Made by a program: the position numbers and the translations under genes
Notes under the pieces: generated by a model
Seen by the model: the letters and a program-made list of their open reading frames with translations, nothing else
Told to the model about the DNA's origin: nothing
The model's database searches: none
Origin: an uncultured Eubacteriales bacterium
Lineage (GTDB): Bacteria > Bacillota > Clostridia > Oscillospirales > Oscillospiraceae
Assembly: GCA_934567745.1 (NCBI GenBank)
Contig: CAKTJM010000006.1
Location: forward strand, 1 to 29,444
DNA length: 29,444 nucleotides
Direction: 5' to 3'
Part shown: one piece after another, positions 7,253 to 15,397 of the stretch
Layout of the letters: every line of letters begins with the position of its first letter
Numbering within the stretch: the stretch's first letter is position 1

Positions 7253-9028
7253 TTGGACGCATCCAACATCATCGCCCTGGCCGCGGGCGTGGCCCTCTTC
7301 CTCTTCGGCATGACCCTCATGGGCGACGGGCTGAAGAAGGTCGCGGGCAACCGGCTGGAGCTGGTGCTCTATAAGCTCTCGGGCAGCCCGCTCAAGGGCG
7401 TACTGCTCGGCACCGGCGTCACCGCCATCATCCAGTCCTCCTCGGCGACCTCCGTCATGGTCGTCGGCTTCGTCAACTCCGGGATGATGAAGGTCGATCA
7501 GGCCATCGGCATCGTCATGGGCGCGATCCTAGGCACGAGCGTGACCGGCTGGATCATCTGCCTGTCCGCGCTGGAGGGCGGCTCCGGCTGGGTCTCCCTC
7601 CTGTCCACCGCCACGCTCACCGGCATCGTCGCCGTCGTGGGCATCATCCTGCGCATGTTCTCCAAGAAGCAGTCCCGCCAGCACGTGGGCGACATCCTCA
7701 TGGGCTTCGCCGTGCTGATGTTCGGGATGCAGTCGATGAGCAGCGCCGTCTCCCCCCTGCGGGAGAGCGCCGCCTTCCTCGACACCATCACCACCTTCGC
7801 CAACCCCCTGCTCGGCGTCCTCGTCGGTCTGCTGTTCACCTGCGTGCTGCAGAGCGCCTCCGCCGCCGTCGGTATCCTGCAGGCGCTCGCCGCCACCGGG
7901 GCCATCTCCTTCGCCGTGGCCCTGCCGCTGACCATGGGCATCGCCATCGGCGCGGCCATGCCCGTCCTCCTCTCGTCCCTCGGCGCGAACGTCAACGGCA
8001 AGCGCACCGCCTTCGTCTATCTCATGATCGACGTCCTCGGCGCGGCCATCTGGGGCGTGCTCTTCTACGGGGCCAACGCCGTCGTCCACTTCTCCTTCCT
8101 GAGCATGACGATGACCACCGTGTCCATCGCCGCGCTGAACACCCTCTTCCGCCTGCTCACCGTCCTGGTCCTGGCCCCCTTCATCAAGTACATCGAGCAT
8201 TGGATCTGCCGCCTCATCAAGGACGACAAGGTCCCCGGCCGTGAGGAGGAGGACTTCGCCCGGCTGGAGGCCCGCTTCGTCGAGCACCCCGCCCTGGCCA
8301 TCGAGCAGTGCCGCGAGGCGCTCTCCAACATGGCGCTGGAGGCCAAGGCCAACCTTGAAGATGCCTACTTCCTCCTTGAAAAGTGGTCCGAGAAGGACTT
8401 CCGCTTCGTCGAGCAGCGCGAGGACGTCGTCGATCGCTATGAGGACAAGCTCGGCAGCTATCTCATCAAGATCACCGCCAAGGAGCTGACCGACCAGCAG
8501 AACCGCGACGTCACGAAGTTCCTGCACACCATCGGCGACGTCGAGCGCATCTCCGACCACGCCATGAACATCGCCGAGTCCGCCAAGGAGATCCACGAGC
8601 GGAACATCACCTTCTCCCCCGGCGCCCAGGCCGAGCTGCACGTGCTGTTCCAGGCCGTCAACGAGATCGCCTACAACGCCATCACCGCCTTCTCCACGAA
8701 CGATCTGGAGCTGGCGTATAAGATCGAACCGCTGGAGGAGCACATCGACGACCTGTGCGACGAGATGAAGCTCCACCACATCGACCGGCTCCAGCGCGGC
8801 GTGTGCGGGCTGGGCCAGGGCTTCGTCTTCAACGACCTGCTCACCAACTACGAGCGCATCGCCGACCACTGCTCCAACATCGCCGTGGCCATGATCGAGC
8901 TGGAGTCGGCATCCTTCGACACCCACGAGTACATCACCAGTCTGCGCGAGCTGCGGTCCCACAGCTTCGACAAGTGCTATGAGGAGTACTGCCGCAAGTT
9001 CGCCCTGCCCGAAGAAACGGAGGAATGA
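7253..9028 (+). CDS. Na+/phosphate cotransporter family protein with C-terminal PhoU-like domain
   Basis: A 591-residue protein of the bacterial NptA-like group. Residues 1 to about 310 hold eight to ten membrane segments with the duplicated Na/Pi-cotransport repeat: IIQSSSATSVM (QSSSA at 61-65) and VLQSASAAVGI (QSASA at 200-204). Residues about 345-560 are a helical PhoU-like domain, including IGDVERISDHAMNIAE and YERIADHCSNIAV, two copies of the metal-binding E/D-R-x-x-D-H pattern of PhoU. It probably imports phosphate with sodium, with the PhoU part sensing or modulating transport. The start is TTG 7253: AAAGGAG lies ten bases upstream and the next ATG would remove the first membrane segment. 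Candidate Pho-box repeats lie upstream. Confidence 0.92.
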   Translation: MDASNIIALAAGVALFLFGMTLMGDGLKKVAGNRLELVLYKLSGSPLKGVLLGTGVTAIIQSSSATSVMVVGFVNSGMMKVDQAIGIVMGAILGTSVTGWIICLSALEGGSGWVSLLSTATLTGIVAVVGIILRMFSKKQSRQHVGDILMGFAVLMFGMQSMSSAVSPLRESAAFLDTITTFANPLLGVLVGLLFTCVLQSASAAVGILQALAATGAISFAVALPLTMGIAIGAAMPVLLSSLGANVNGKRTAFVYLMIDVLGAAIWGVLFYGANAVVHFSFLSMTMTTVSIAALNTLFRLLTVLVLAPFIKYIEHWICRLIKDDKVPGREEEDFARLEARFVEHPALAIEQCREALSNMALEAKANLEDAYFLLEKWSEKDFRFVEQREDVVDRYEDKLGSYLIKITAKELTDQQNRDVTKFLHTIGDVERISDHAMNIAESAKEIHERNITFSPGAQAELHVLFQAVNEIAYNAITAFSTNDLELAYKIEPLEEHIDDLCDEMKLHHIDRLQRGVCGLGQGFVFNDLLTNYERIADHCSNIAVAMIELESASFDTHEYITSLRELRSHSFDKCYEEYCRKFALPEETEE

Positions 9029-9033
9029 CCACC

Positions 9034-9645
9034 ATGGATCGAGAGACCCTTCAGAAGAGCCTGGAGCAGCGCGGCTTCGTCGTCCACTACTTCGCTACGC
9101 GGCAGGAGGCCGCCGACTATGTCGTCGCCCTGTGTCAGGGGAAGACCGTCGGCTTCGGCGGCTCCGTTACCCTGCAGGAGCTGGGCGTCTACGAGCGGCT
9201 GACCGAGGTCGCCACGCCCTATTCGCACTGGGCGCAGACCGACCCCGACGAGCGGCAGGCGACCCTCGACCGGGCCGCCAGGGCGCAGGTCTTCCTCACC
9301 AGCGTCAACGCCTTCGCCGAGACCGGCGAGCTGATCAACATCGACGGCACCGGCAACCGCGTCGCCTCGACCCTGTACGGGCACGAGGTCGTCTGCTTCG
9401 TCGCGGGCGTGAACAAGGTCGCCCCGACCTTCGACGAGGCCCTCTGGCGGGCCAGGAACGTCGCCGCCCCGCTCAACGCCCGGCGGCTGGGCCGGAAGAC
9501 CCCCTGCGCCGTGGGCGAGGAGCTCCGCTGCTTCGACTGTAAGAGCCCGGAGCGGATCTGCAACGGGCTGACCGTCCACTGGCGGCGGATGGGCGGCGTC
9601 GGCCGCACCGAGGTCGTCCTCGTCGGCGAGGAGCTGGGATACTGA
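9034..9645 (+). CDS. LUD-domain protein (LutC/YkgG-like, DUF162)
   Basis: A 203-residue LUD-domain protein. VGFGGSVTLQELGVYE (about residues 46-61) is the typical nucleotide/substrate-loop signature of the LutC/YkgG fold, and TGELINIDGTGNRVAS near 105 is equally conserved. Four cysteines near the C-terminus (in CAVGEELRCFDCKSPERIC) follow a pattern common in stand-alone LUD proteins of gut Clostridia. LutC acts with LutA and LutB in lactate oxidation, but neither partner is present here, so the function is unknown. ATG 9034 is preferred because GGAGG is about ten bases upstream. An ATG at 9025 overlaps the previous stop but is only one base from that ribosome site. Coupled to the phosphate transporter gene. 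Confidence 0.82.
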   Translation: MDRETLQKSLEQRGFVVHYFATRQEAADYVVALCQGKTVGFGGSVTLQELGVYERLTEVATPYSHWAQTDPDERQATLDRAARAQVFLTSVNAFAETGELINIDGTGNRVASTLYGHEVVCFVAGVNKVAPTFDEALWRARNVAAPLNARRLGRKTPCAVGEELRCFDCKSPERICNGLTVHWRRMGGVGRTEVVLVGEELGY

Positions 9646-9662
9646 ACCGAACAGGACCAACG

Positions 9663-9697
9663 GGCGCGCACCAGCCGTCAAGGCCGGTGCGCGCCTT
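9663..9697 (+). terminator. Terminator after the LUD gene
   Basis: GGCGCGCACC and GGTGCGCGCC enclose a 13-base loop 17 bases after the LUD stop. The T-tract is minimal (TT), so termination would rely on the stem. The next promoter begins ten bases later. Confidence 0.65.
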
Positions 9698-9706
9698 CGT
9701 CTCCTC

Positions 9707-9735
9707 TTGACAGCGGCGGGCCGCGGTGCTATAGT
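9707..9735 (+). promoter_or_regulatory. Strong sigma-A-type promoter of the dehydratase operon
   Basis: Perfect -35 TTGACA (9707-9712), 17-base spacer and TATAGT -10 (9730-9735), preceded by TGC, which gives an extended -10. It lies 33 bases before ATG 9769. It is the best promoter match in the window and is set between the LUD terminator and the operon. Confidence 0.85.
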
Positions 9736-9768
9736 CGCATACTAAGAAACCGAACGGGAGGGATCCGG

Positions 9769-10866
9769 ATGCACGCCGATTGTCTGACCTACCTCGCCCG
9801 GCGGGGCGGGCTGTCCTTCGCCGCCGCGCCGTTTTGCGAGGTGGACGCCCTCATCCTGTCCATCCTCGCCTATGCCGACTTCAACGCCGTCGTCCCGCCG
9901 GAGGACGACGGGCTCCCCCTCTCCCAGGCCCTCGCACGGCTCATGCAGCGCGACGGTTGGGACCGCGTCGGGCTGCTCATGTCCCCCAAGACCCCCGTCC
10001 TGGTCCGGGCCGCCGGGGAGAGCCACCGCTTCGGCCCGCTGCGGCTGTGCGCCTGCCGCAGCAGGACCGACGATGAGACGCAGTTCGCCGCCATGACCTT
10101 CCGTCTGCCCGACGGGACCCTTTTCCTCGCCTATCGCGGCACCGACGACACCATCGTCGGCTGGCGGGAGTGCTTCGAGCTGAGCTATGCCGCCGCCGTG
10201 CCCGCCCAGGTCGAGGCCGCGGCCTATTTCCGCGACGTCGCCGCGCGCTGGCCCGGCAAGCTCCGGCTCGGCGGGCACTCGAAGGGCGGGAACCTCGCCG
10301 TCTGGGCCGCCGTCCACGCGCCCGCGGCCGTGCGGCATCGGATCGTCCACGTCTACTCGAACGACGGACCGGGCTTCGCACGGGACCTGACGAGGACGCG
10401 CGCCTATCGCGCCCTGCGCATCAGCATCTTCGTGCCGCAGTCCTCCCCCGTCGGGCCGCTCCTGTGCCAGGACAGCCGCTATCAGGTCATCCGCAGCCGG
10501 GAGCGCGGGGGCGTCGCCCAGCACGACCCCTTCTCCTGGGAGGTCCGCGGGACCGGCTTCCGCACGCTGTCCCATCGCTCCCTCCTCGGGCGGCGGTCCG
10601 ACCGCGTGCTGCACAGCTGGATCGCCTCCCTCGACCCGGAGGAGCGGGCGGAGTTCACCGACACCCTCTTCTCCCTCCTCTCCGCCGACCACGCGGAGAC
10701 CCTCACCGACCTGTCCGCCTCCTGGCTCGACAGCGCCCTGGCCGCCGTGCGGGCCTATCAGGCCCTCCCCGACGACCGCCGCCGCCAGCTCAGGGGGCCG
10801 ATCGTCCGCCTGCTCGTGAGCTTCGCCACCGGCGGGCGCCATCAACGGAAGGAGCCCCACGCATGA
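9769..10866 (+). CDS. Mbeg1-like / DUF2974 alpha/beta-hydrolase
   Basis: A 365-residue predicted cytosolic hydrolase of the Mbeg1-like (DUF2974) group, related to class 3 lipases. Family features are FLAYRGTDDTIVGWRECFELSY near residues 120-145, the nucleophile elbow GHSKGGNLAVWAA with Ser171, NDGPGF with Asp199 and QHDPFSWEV with His252, a plausible catalytic triad. ATG 9769 follows GGGAGG with good spacing. No signal peptide is visible. It is first in an operon driven by a near-consensus promoter and overlaps the dehydratase gene by 4 bp (ATGA), so it is translationally coupled to it. No substrate is known for these proteins. The coupling suggests, but does not show, a thioester or ester hydrolase acting with the dehydratase. 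Confidence 0.82.
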   Translation: MHADCLTYLARRGGLSFAAAPFCEVDALILSILAYADFNAVVPPEDDGLPLSQALARLMQRDGWDRVGLLMSPKTPVLVRAAGESHRFGPLRLCACRSRTDDETQFAAMTFRLPDGTLFLAYRGTDDTIVGWRECFELSYAAAVPAQVEAAAYFRDVAARWPGKLRLGGHSKGGNLAVWAAVHAPAAVRHRIVHVYSNDGPGFARDLTRTRAYRALRISIFVPQSSPVGPLLCQDSRYQVIRSRERGGVAQHDPFSWEVRGTGFRTLSHRSLLGRRSDRVLHSWIASLDPEERAEFTDTLFSLLSADHAETLTDLSASWLDSALAAVRAYQALPDDRRRQLRGPIVRLLVSFATGGRHQRKEPHA

Positions 10867-12128
10867 CCATCATCGAACGCTTCGGACAGCGTGTGTCCGA
10901 CCTCTCCGCCGACCGGCCCGCCGCCGCGCGGCGGCTGCTGACCACCGGCTTCCGCGCCAACGGCGTGAAGAACGCCGTCGCCCACAAGGGCGTCTCCCGG
11001 TCCGACCGGATGCTCTTCCAGCTCGTCAACGACACCATGATCGGCTGTCTCGCCCGGCCGGAGCAGGACGTCATGGTCAGCCTCTTCACCCCCTGCGAGC
11101 TGCTGCTGTGCCAGGGGCTGCGGCCGTACTCCTGCGAGGGGATGTCCAGCTATCTCTCCGGCTCCATGGCCGAGCAGGGCTTCCTGCACCGGGCCGAGGA
11201 CGAGGGGCTCTCCCCCACCCTGTGCTCCTACCACAGGACCTTCCTCGGCGCGGCCCAGACCGGGGTCCTGCCGCGGCCGCGGTTCATCCTCAGCACCACC
11301 CTCTACTGCGACGGGAACCTGCGCACCTTCCCCTACCTGGCGGAATGGTACGACGTGCCGCACTTCGTCCTGGACGTGCCCTACGACACCGACGAGGCCG
11401 CCGTGCAGTACGTCGCCGGGGAGCTGCGCCGGATGGCGGAGTTCGTGACCGCGCAGACCGGCGTGCCCGTGGACGAGGGCCGTCTGCGCGAGACCGTCGG
11501 GCGGTCCGCCCGGACGCTCCGCGACCTCGACGCCGCCATGACCGCGCGGCGCGGGCGCTATCTGCCCAGCGACCTGACCAGCGAGCTGATGCGCACCGCC
11601 GCGCTGCACTTCCTGCTCGGGTCCCAGGGCGCGAGGGACTACGCCGCCCAGTACCGCCGCGAGGCCGAGAGCGCGCCCCCCGCGAGGGGGCAGCAGCTGC
11701 TGTGGATCCACACCACGCCCTATTGGGTGCCGCCGCTGCGGGCCCTGTTCGACCGGACCGAGCGCGTCCAAATCGCCGCGTGCGACATGAGCTATGAGGG
11801 GATCGTCGAGATGGACCCCGACAAGCCCTACGAGGCCATGGCCCGGCGGCTGGTGCTCTCGTCGTTCAACGGACCGACCCAGCGCCGGATCGACCGGGCG
11901 CTGGAGGCCGCACGGCAGGTCGGGGCCACCGGGGCCGTGTGGTCCTGCCACTGGGGCTGTAAGCACACGCTCGGCGGGGCGCGGCTGGCCAAGGACGCCT
12001 TCGAGGCGGCCGGACTGCCGACCCTCCTGCTCGACTGCGACTGCTGCGACCGGTCCTACGGCGGGGCCGGACAGGCCGCGACGCGCATGGAGGCGTTCCT
12101 GGAGATGCTGGAGGGACGAGAGCGATGA
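10863..12128 (+). CDS. 2-hydroxyacyl-CoA dehydratase subunit (HgdA/HgdB/BcrB family)
   Basis: A 421-residue iron-sulfur protein of the 2-hydroxyacyl-CoA dehydratase / benzoyl-CoA reductase family. Conserved blocks are LRPYSCEGMSSYL near residue 85, LSPTLCSYHRTFLGA near 120, TTLYCDGNLRTFPYLAEW near 145 (three cysteines likely to bind a [4Fe-4S] cluster) and CHWGCKHTLGG near 365. The tail follows the family pattern: LLDCDCCDRSY, then a Gln and TRMEAFLEML. Such subunits eliminate water from 2-hydroxyacyl-CoA through a ketyl radical after one ATP-driven electron transfer from the activator. ATG 10863 has AAGGAG upstream and overlaps the hydrolase stop by 4 bp; the open frame before it is a shadow of the hydrolase gene. 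Its own stop overlaps the next gene by 4 bp. The acyl-CoA substrate cannot be named. Confidence 0.87.
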   Translation: MTIIERFGQRVSDLSADRPAAARRLLTTGFRANGVKNAVAHKGVSRSDRMLFQLVNDTMIGCLARPEQDVMVSLFTPCELLLCQGLRPYSCEGMSSYLSGSMAEQGFLHRAEDEGLSPTLCSYHRTFLGAAQTGVLPRPRFILSTTLYCDGNLRTFPYLAEWYDVPHFVLDVPYDTDEAAVQYVAGELRRMAEFVTAQTGVPVDEGRLRETVGRSARTLRDLDAAMTARRGRYLPSDLTSELMRTAALHFLLGSQGARDYAAQYRREAESAPPARGQQLLWIHTTPYWVPPLRALFDRTERVQIAACDMSYEGIVEMDPDKPYEAMARRLVLSSFNGPTQRRIDRALEAARQVGATGAVWSCHWGCKHTLGGARLAKDAFEAAGLPTLLLDCDCCDRSYGGAGQAATRMEAFLEMLEGRER

Positions 12129-13777
12129 AGAAGATCCACTACATCTGCAAATACACCCCCGTCGAGCTGCTGACCGCGCTCGGCTACGAGTGCGAGCTGC
12201 TCGACGACGCCCCGGCGCGGTACGACCGGGCCGAGCAGGTCGCGCACCCGAACCTGTGCGGGTTCGGCAAATCCATCCTGGAGGCCGTGCTGGCCGGGGA
12301 GGTCGAGGACCTAATCCTGGTGGACTGCTGCGACACGATCCGCAGCGTCTACGACATCCTCCGCGCCGACGGGCGGCTGCGGTCCCTCCACCTGCTCGAC
12401 CTGCTGCACGGGCAGGACGGGTGCTCCGTCGAGCGGGCCGTGGGGCAGCTCAAGCGGCTCATGGCCGACGGCACGGCCGAGACGGGGCAGGGGTTCGACC
12501 CGGCGGCGTTCCGTGCGGCCTTCCGTCCGTATGTCCCGCCGCAGGGGCCGCATCTGCTCGTGCTGGGGGCCCGGATGAACGGCGCGACCTTCGACCAGGT
12601 GCAGGAGGCCCTCCCCCTGCCGGTGGAGAACGCCACCTGCGCCGCCCTCCGCGCCGTCGAGGCCCCGGAGGAGGCGGACGATCTGGACGCGCTGCTGACC
12701 GGGTACGCCCGGCGGCTGCTGGGGCAGCTCCCCTGCCTGCGGGTGACCGACCCGACCGCGCGGCGCGCCCTGTTGGCACGGCCGGGACTGGCGGGCGTGG
12801 TGTACCACACCCTGCAATTCTGCGATTTCTACGGATTTGAATATGCGGCCCTGCGCCGCGAGCTGGACGTCCCCCTGCTCAAGGTCGAGACGGACGGGAC
12901 GACCCAGAGCCAGGGGCAGCTCGCCACGCGGATCGGGGCCTTCGCCGAGGCGCTCGCCCCGGCACGGGACGAGAACGACGACGAAACGGAGGGAACGGCC
13001 ATGGGCAGCTATTACGCAGGCATCGACAGCGGGTCGGCGACGACCGACGTGGTGATCCTGGACGGTGAACGGAACATCGTGGCGAAGGTCATCCTGCCCA
13101 CGGGGGCAGGGGCCTCCCACGGGGCGGAGCGCGCGCTGGAGCTGGCGCTCGAACAGGCGGGCCTGGACCGGGCGGACCTGCGGCGGGTCGTCACGACCGG
13201 CTACGGCCGTGCGGTCATCGGGGCCGGGGACCGGTCCGTCACCGAGATCACCTGCCACGCGCGCGGGGCCTTCCACCTCGATCCGTCCGTGCGGACCGTC
13301 CTCGACATCGGTGGACAGGACAGCAAGGTCATCCGCCTGGACGACCACGGCGGCGTGACCAACTTCGTCATGAACGACAAGTGCGCCGCGGGCACCGGGC
13401 GGTTCCTGGAGATGATGGCCCGGACGCTGGAGCTGAGCCTGGAGGAGATGGGCACCATCGGCCTGGAGTGGAAGGAGGACATCCGCATCTCCGCGATGTG
13501 CACCGTCTTCGCCGACTCGGAGGTCGTCTCCCTCGTGGCGCAGGACAAGGCGCTGGCGGACATCGTCCACGGGCTGGACGACAGCGTGGCGATCCGTGCG
13601 GCGGCGCTGTACCGCCGGGTCGGCGGGACCGCGCCGGTCATGATGACCGGCGGCGTCACGCGCAACGAGGGCGTCGTGCGCGCCATCGAGGCCCGGCTGG
13701 GCACCAAGCTCGTCCGGCACCCGGACGCCCAGCTCTGCGGGGCGCTGGGCGCGGCGCTCTTCGCCGCCGAGGGCTGA
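12125..13777 (+). CDS. Fusion of a 2-hydroxyacyl-CoA dehydratase subunit and its ASKHA activator
   Basis: A 550-residue two-module protein. Residues 1 to about 285 are a short second dehydratase subunit: ICKYTPVELLTALGYECELL, NLCGFGKSILE and VDCCDTIRSVYDIL carry the cluster-type cysteines, and FCDFYGFEY with DGTTQSQGQLATRI is the usual C-terminal block. Residues 293-550 are a complete activator of the HgdC/BadF type, which uses ATP to inject an electron into the dehydratase: GIDSGSATTD at the start, NDKCAAGTGRFLE with Cys420 and ISAMCTVFADSE with Cys459 (bridging [4Fe-4S] cluster of the homodimer), and MMTGGVTRNEG. Counted from the internal ATG 13001, the cysteines are residues 128 and 167, beside Cys127 and Cys166 of Acidaminococcus HgdC. 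The junction is acidic (DENDDETEG). The start overlaps the preceding gene by 4 bp. Confidence 0.87.
   Translation: MKKIHYICKYTPVELLTALGYECELLDDAPARYDRAEQVAHPNLCGFGKSILEAVLAGEVEDLILVDCCDTIRSVYDILRADGRLRSLHLLDLLHGQDGCSVERAVGQLKRLMADGTAETGQGFDPAAFRAAFRPYVPPQGPHLLVLGARMNGATFDQVQEALPLPVENATCAALRAVEAPEEADDLDALLTGYARRLLGQLPCLRVTDPTARRALLARPGLAGVVYHTLQFCDFYGFEYAALRRELDVPLLKVETDGTTQSQGQLATRIGAFAEALAPARDENDDETEGTAMGSYYAGIDSGSATTDVVILDGERNIVAKVILPTGAGASHGAERALELALEQAGLDRADLRRVVTTGYGRAVIGAGDRSVTEITCHARGAFHLDPSVRTVLDIGGQDSKVIRLDDHGGVTNFVMNDKCAAGTGRFLEMMARTLELSLEEMGTIGLEWKEDIRISAMCTVFADSEVVSLVAQDKALADIVHGLDDSVAIRAAALYRRVGGTAPVMMTGGVTRNEGVVRAIEARLGTKLVRHPDAQLCGALGAALFAAEG
12988..13003 (+). promoter_or_regulatory. 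Internal ribosome-binding site and in-frame ATG inside the fusion gene
   Basis: GGAGGG at 12988-12993, then seven bases, then ATG 13001 in the same frame as the fusion, exactly where the activator module begins. Starting there would give a 258-residue stand-alone activator of normal family length. Confidence 0.6.
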
Positions 13778-13803
13778 CAGGCCGCCCGTATACAGAAAAG
13801 CTC

Positions 13804-13838
13804 AAGACCGCCGCCCCTTCGATGGGACGGCGGTCTTT
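13804..13838. terminator. Bidirectional terminator between the dehydratase operon and the MATE gene
   Basis: AAGACCGCCG and CGGCGGTCTT form a 10-bp stem, with TTT following on the + strand. It lies 27 bases past the fusion gene stop and directly beyond the end of the convergent MATE gene, so it can serve both. Confidence 0.8.
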
Positions 13839-13840
13839 CG

Positions 13841-15211
13841 TCATGTCTTTTCGGCCTTGGCCCGGTCGGACCAGTGGCCGCAGTGGTAATAGACGGTCAG
13901 CAGGACGGTGCACACCAGCCAGCCGACCGGATAGCCCAGCGTCACCGGCAGGAGGGTCCCGAAGCGCTGCCAGGTCACATACAGGTACACCTGGCGGAAC
14001 GCCACGAACGAGAACAGCATCACCAGCATCGGTCCCCGGCCGTCGCCCGCGCCGCGCAGCGCGCCGGCGCACACCTGGTTGTAGGTCCCCAGCACGTAGA
14101 ACGGCGAGATGACCCGCACGAACCACACGCCGTAGCGCAGCATCTCCGCGTCCCGCCCGAAGAGGGCGCACAGCGGCCCGGCCCAGATCATCAGCGGCGC
14201 CACGATGGCCGCCGTCGAGACCAGGCCCATCCAGTGGGCGCAGCGGGTCCCCTGCCGCGCCCGCTCCCAGTCGCCCGCGCCGACGTTCTGCCCCACGAAG
14301 GTCGTCGCCGACACGGACAGGGTCAGCATGGGCAGCGTCGCGAAGCTGTCGAGCTTGGCGTAGGTCGCCCAGCCCGCCATGCAGGAGGAGTCGAACCGGT
14401 CCACGTACGACTGCACGAAGACGTTCGAGAACGAGGTGATCGCCAATTGCAGCGCCGACGGGATGCCCACCCGGAAGATGGCCCGCAGGATCGTCCCGTC
14501 CATGCGCATCCCGCGCCAGACGATGCGGTAGGACCCCTCGGTCCGGGTCAGCACCACCAGCACCAGCACCGCCGAGAGCGCCTGCGCCGCCACCGTCGCG
14601 ATGGCCGCACCGGCCACGCCCCAGTCGAACACCGCCACGAACAGCAGGTCCAGCACCGTGTTCACCCCCGCCGAGAAGAGGAGGAAGTACAGCGGCCGCC
14701 GCGAGTCGCCCACCGCGCGGAGGATCCCCGACCCGAGGTCGTAGACCATCAGCCCGGACACCCCGGCGAAGTAGATGCCCAGATACGTCTCCGCCAGGCC
14801 GAACACGTCTTCCGGGGCCTGCATGAGCCGCAGCATCGGGCCGACCGTCGCCACGCCCGCCGCCGTGGAGATCACGCTCAGCACGAAGATGAGCAGGACG
14901 CTCGTCTGCACCGCCCGGCGGACCCCCGCCGCGTCGCGCGCGCCGTAGGCCTGGGCGATGACCACGCTCACGCCGGTCGAGAGGCCGAGGAAGAGGCCGA
15001 TGAGCGTGTTGATGATGGGATTGACGGTCCCGACGGCGGCCAGGGCCTCCTTGCCGACGAAGTTCCCCACCACGATGGAATCGACCGTGTTGTAGAGCTG
15101 CTGGCAGAAGTTCCCCAGCAGGAGCGGGAGGGAGAAGCGCAGCAGGTGGCCGAAGATGCTGCCCTCGGTCATGCTCTGGTCGGTCCGGTGCGGGGCGGCG
15201 TGGATGTGCAT
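13841..15211 (-). CDS. MATE-family multidrug/toxin efflux transporter
   Basis: A 456-residue membrane protein with about twelve hydrophobic segments and two homologous halves. The start, MTEGSIFGHLLRFSLPLLLG near residue 15, leads to CQQLYNTVDSIVVGNFVGKEALAAVG and GLSTGVSVVIAQAYGA, the classic N-terminal MATE blocks. The second half has SVSATTFVGQNVGAGD. Family members use Na+ or H+ gradients to export drugs, toxins or metabolites. ATG 15211 is chosen because GAAGGG lies seven bases upstream; upstream residues to 15397 are not family sequence. The C-terminus is short and charged (DRAKAEKT). A TTGACA upstream has no matching -10, so the promoter is unclear. No regulator is adjacent, and the substrate is unknown. 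Confidence 0.93.
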   Translation of the reverse strand: MHIHAAPHRTDQSMTEGSIFGHLLRFSLPLLLGNFCQQLYNTVDSIVVGNFVGKEALAAVGTVNPIINTLIGLFLGLSTGVSVVIAQAYGARDAAGVRRAVQTSVLLIFVLSVISTAAGVATVGPMLRLMQAPEDVFGLAETYLGIYFAGVSGLMVYDLGSGILRAVGDSRRPLYFLLFSAGVNTVLDLLFVAVFDWGVAGAAIATVAAQALSAVLVLVVLTRTEGSYRIVWRGMRMDGTILRAIFRVGIPSALQLAITSFSNVFVQSYVDRFDSSCMAGWATYAKLDSFATLPMLTLSVSATTFVGQNVGAGDWERARQGTRCAHWMGLVSTAAIVAPLMIWAGPLCALFGRDAEMLRYGVWFVRVISPFYVLGTYNQVCAGALRGAGDGRGPMLVMLFSFVAFRQVYLYVTWQRFGTLLPVTLGYPVGWLVCTVLLTVYYHCGHWSDRAKAEKT

Positions 15212-15327
15212 GTGCAGCCCTTCTTTCATAGTGTGGGGAACGGCGCAGGAGTTCCTTCGAGCTTTTATTCTACACCTGCTGTCAAGGGGGCGGGATCCGG
15301 CAGGGCAGGACGCCCCGGGACGGGGAA

Positions 15328-15351
15328 GGCCGCACCCCATCGGGTGCGGCC
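15328..15351. repeat. Strong hairpin after the giant surface-protein gene
   Basis: GGCCGCACCC and GGGTGCGGCC enclose a 4-base loop, 47 bases past the stop of the giant gene. On the minus strand only TTCC follows, so it would be a weak intrinsic terminator; a T5 run lies on the + side about ten bases away. It may end the giant transcript or protect its 3' end. Confidence 0.5.
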
Positions 15352-15397
15352 CTCGATCTGTTTTTCCGGGTATCCCGCGTCGGCTCCGTCGGAGCAC

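Noticed and set aside
10170..10862. N-terminal extension of the 421-residue dehydratase subunit
   Set aside because: The extension is Arg/Pro-rich and overlaps the hydrolase gene in another frame; ATG 10863 with AAGGAG and a 4-bp overlap is a much better start.
15270..15300. TTGACA on the minus strand upstream of the MATE gene as a promoter
   Set aside because: No -10-like hexamer lies 16-18 bases downstream; the nearby TAGAAT is far too close.
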